From the NCBI GenBank assembly GCA_013399875.1, contig VXAZ01002377.1, positions 272,281 through 336,280 on the forward strand: a DNA stretch of 64,000 nt, written 5' to 3'. The DNA comes from Gymnorhina tibicen. Its lineage: Eukaryota > Chordata > Aves > Passeriformes > Artamidae. A program made the translations under genes and the position numbers. Below, one piece after another: positions 63,696 through 64,000 of the stretch. The notes below the pieces were generated by a model. It searched no databases and had not been told where the DNA came from. It saw only the letters and a program-made list of their open reading frames with translations. How positions within the stretch are numbered: the stretch's first letter is position 1; the number at the start of each line of letters is the position of its first letter.

Positions 63696-64000
63696 CTCCC
63701 TCATACCATGATCTCAGCAATCCCTGCTCCAGGCTGAGGGGTCTGCACCAAAGGGAAGGAAAGGAAGAGCCTCCAGCATGGCTCCATGGCTGCTCTCACA
63801 AGGCACTGTGGATCCAGCCTTGCAGGGAAGGCAAAGAGAGGAATTCTGCAGAGGGAAAGAGAAAAGTCCCTGTTGTTCCCAGAGCCCTGACAGAGGCGTG
63901 CAGTTGGGCAAAAGGGATTTTTCTGCTCAGGAAGGGCAGTGCATGGAGCACTGGTGGTTTCACTGTATCTGACCACTTGACTCAATGTAAATGACAGAAT

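Noticed and set aside
53500..64000. Search for MTMR9 exons expected beyond TDH
   Set aside because: No coding exon resembling a myotubularin-family phosphatase was seen on either strand. The gene probably begins past the right edge.

Overview
This is vertebrate nuclear DNA, almost certainly from a bird. Two things show this: more than 40 5'-truncated CR1 LINE copies in both orientations, carrying the avian CR1 3' end (landmark GGCACAGGTTGCCCAGAGAA and an ATTCTATG-type 8-bp terminal repeat), and introns with GT..AG borders. No prokaryotic gene, CRISPR array, tRNA or rRNA was seen. Species and chromosome cannot be fixed from the sequence alone.

Two protein genes are supported, and they converge. 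At the left, the plus strand carries the last coding exon of FAM167A (2146-2409, 87 codons and stop), with an LTR-like element in the intron just before it and a probable 3'UTR of about 3 kb after it. At 42652-47705 the minus strand carries a complete L-threonine 3-dehydrogenase gene (TDH): eight coding exons, every junction in frame, 373 residues, with the NAD-binding glycine motif and the catalytic Tyr-x3-Lys intact. A further 18 nt of 5'UTR adjoin the start codon. Its probable promoter is a CpG island at 52.2-52.7 kb, with a consensus splice donor at 52511. A second possible leader lies at about 49.95-50.03 kb. The probable TDH 3'UTR runs down to about 39.9 kb. The convergent order FAM167A > < TDH matches the human 8p23.1 neighbourhood, where TDH is a pseudogene, so the next gene beyond the right edge would be expected to be MTMR9. 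No MTMR9 coding exon was found here.

Between the genes (about 5.3-39.9 kb) and right of the CpG island (52.7-64 kb) I find no convincing protein gene. These stretches hold CR1 copies, a block with LTR-retroelement features at about 27.9-29.4 kb, two tetranucleotide arrays (a short one at 27.68 kb and a large one at 34.16-34.93 kb broken by a 360-base assembly gap), and several GC/CpG-rich unique segments that may be regulatory. The long open frames there are mostly CR1, tetranucleotide repeat or GC-rich DNA read in frame by chance.

I did not find a new biological system. The items most worth following are the TDH promoter and alternative leader, the 88-bp higher-order period in the tetranucleotide array, an orphan array of the CR1 terminal 8-mer, and CR1 copies lying within 25-55 bases of three TDH splice donors.
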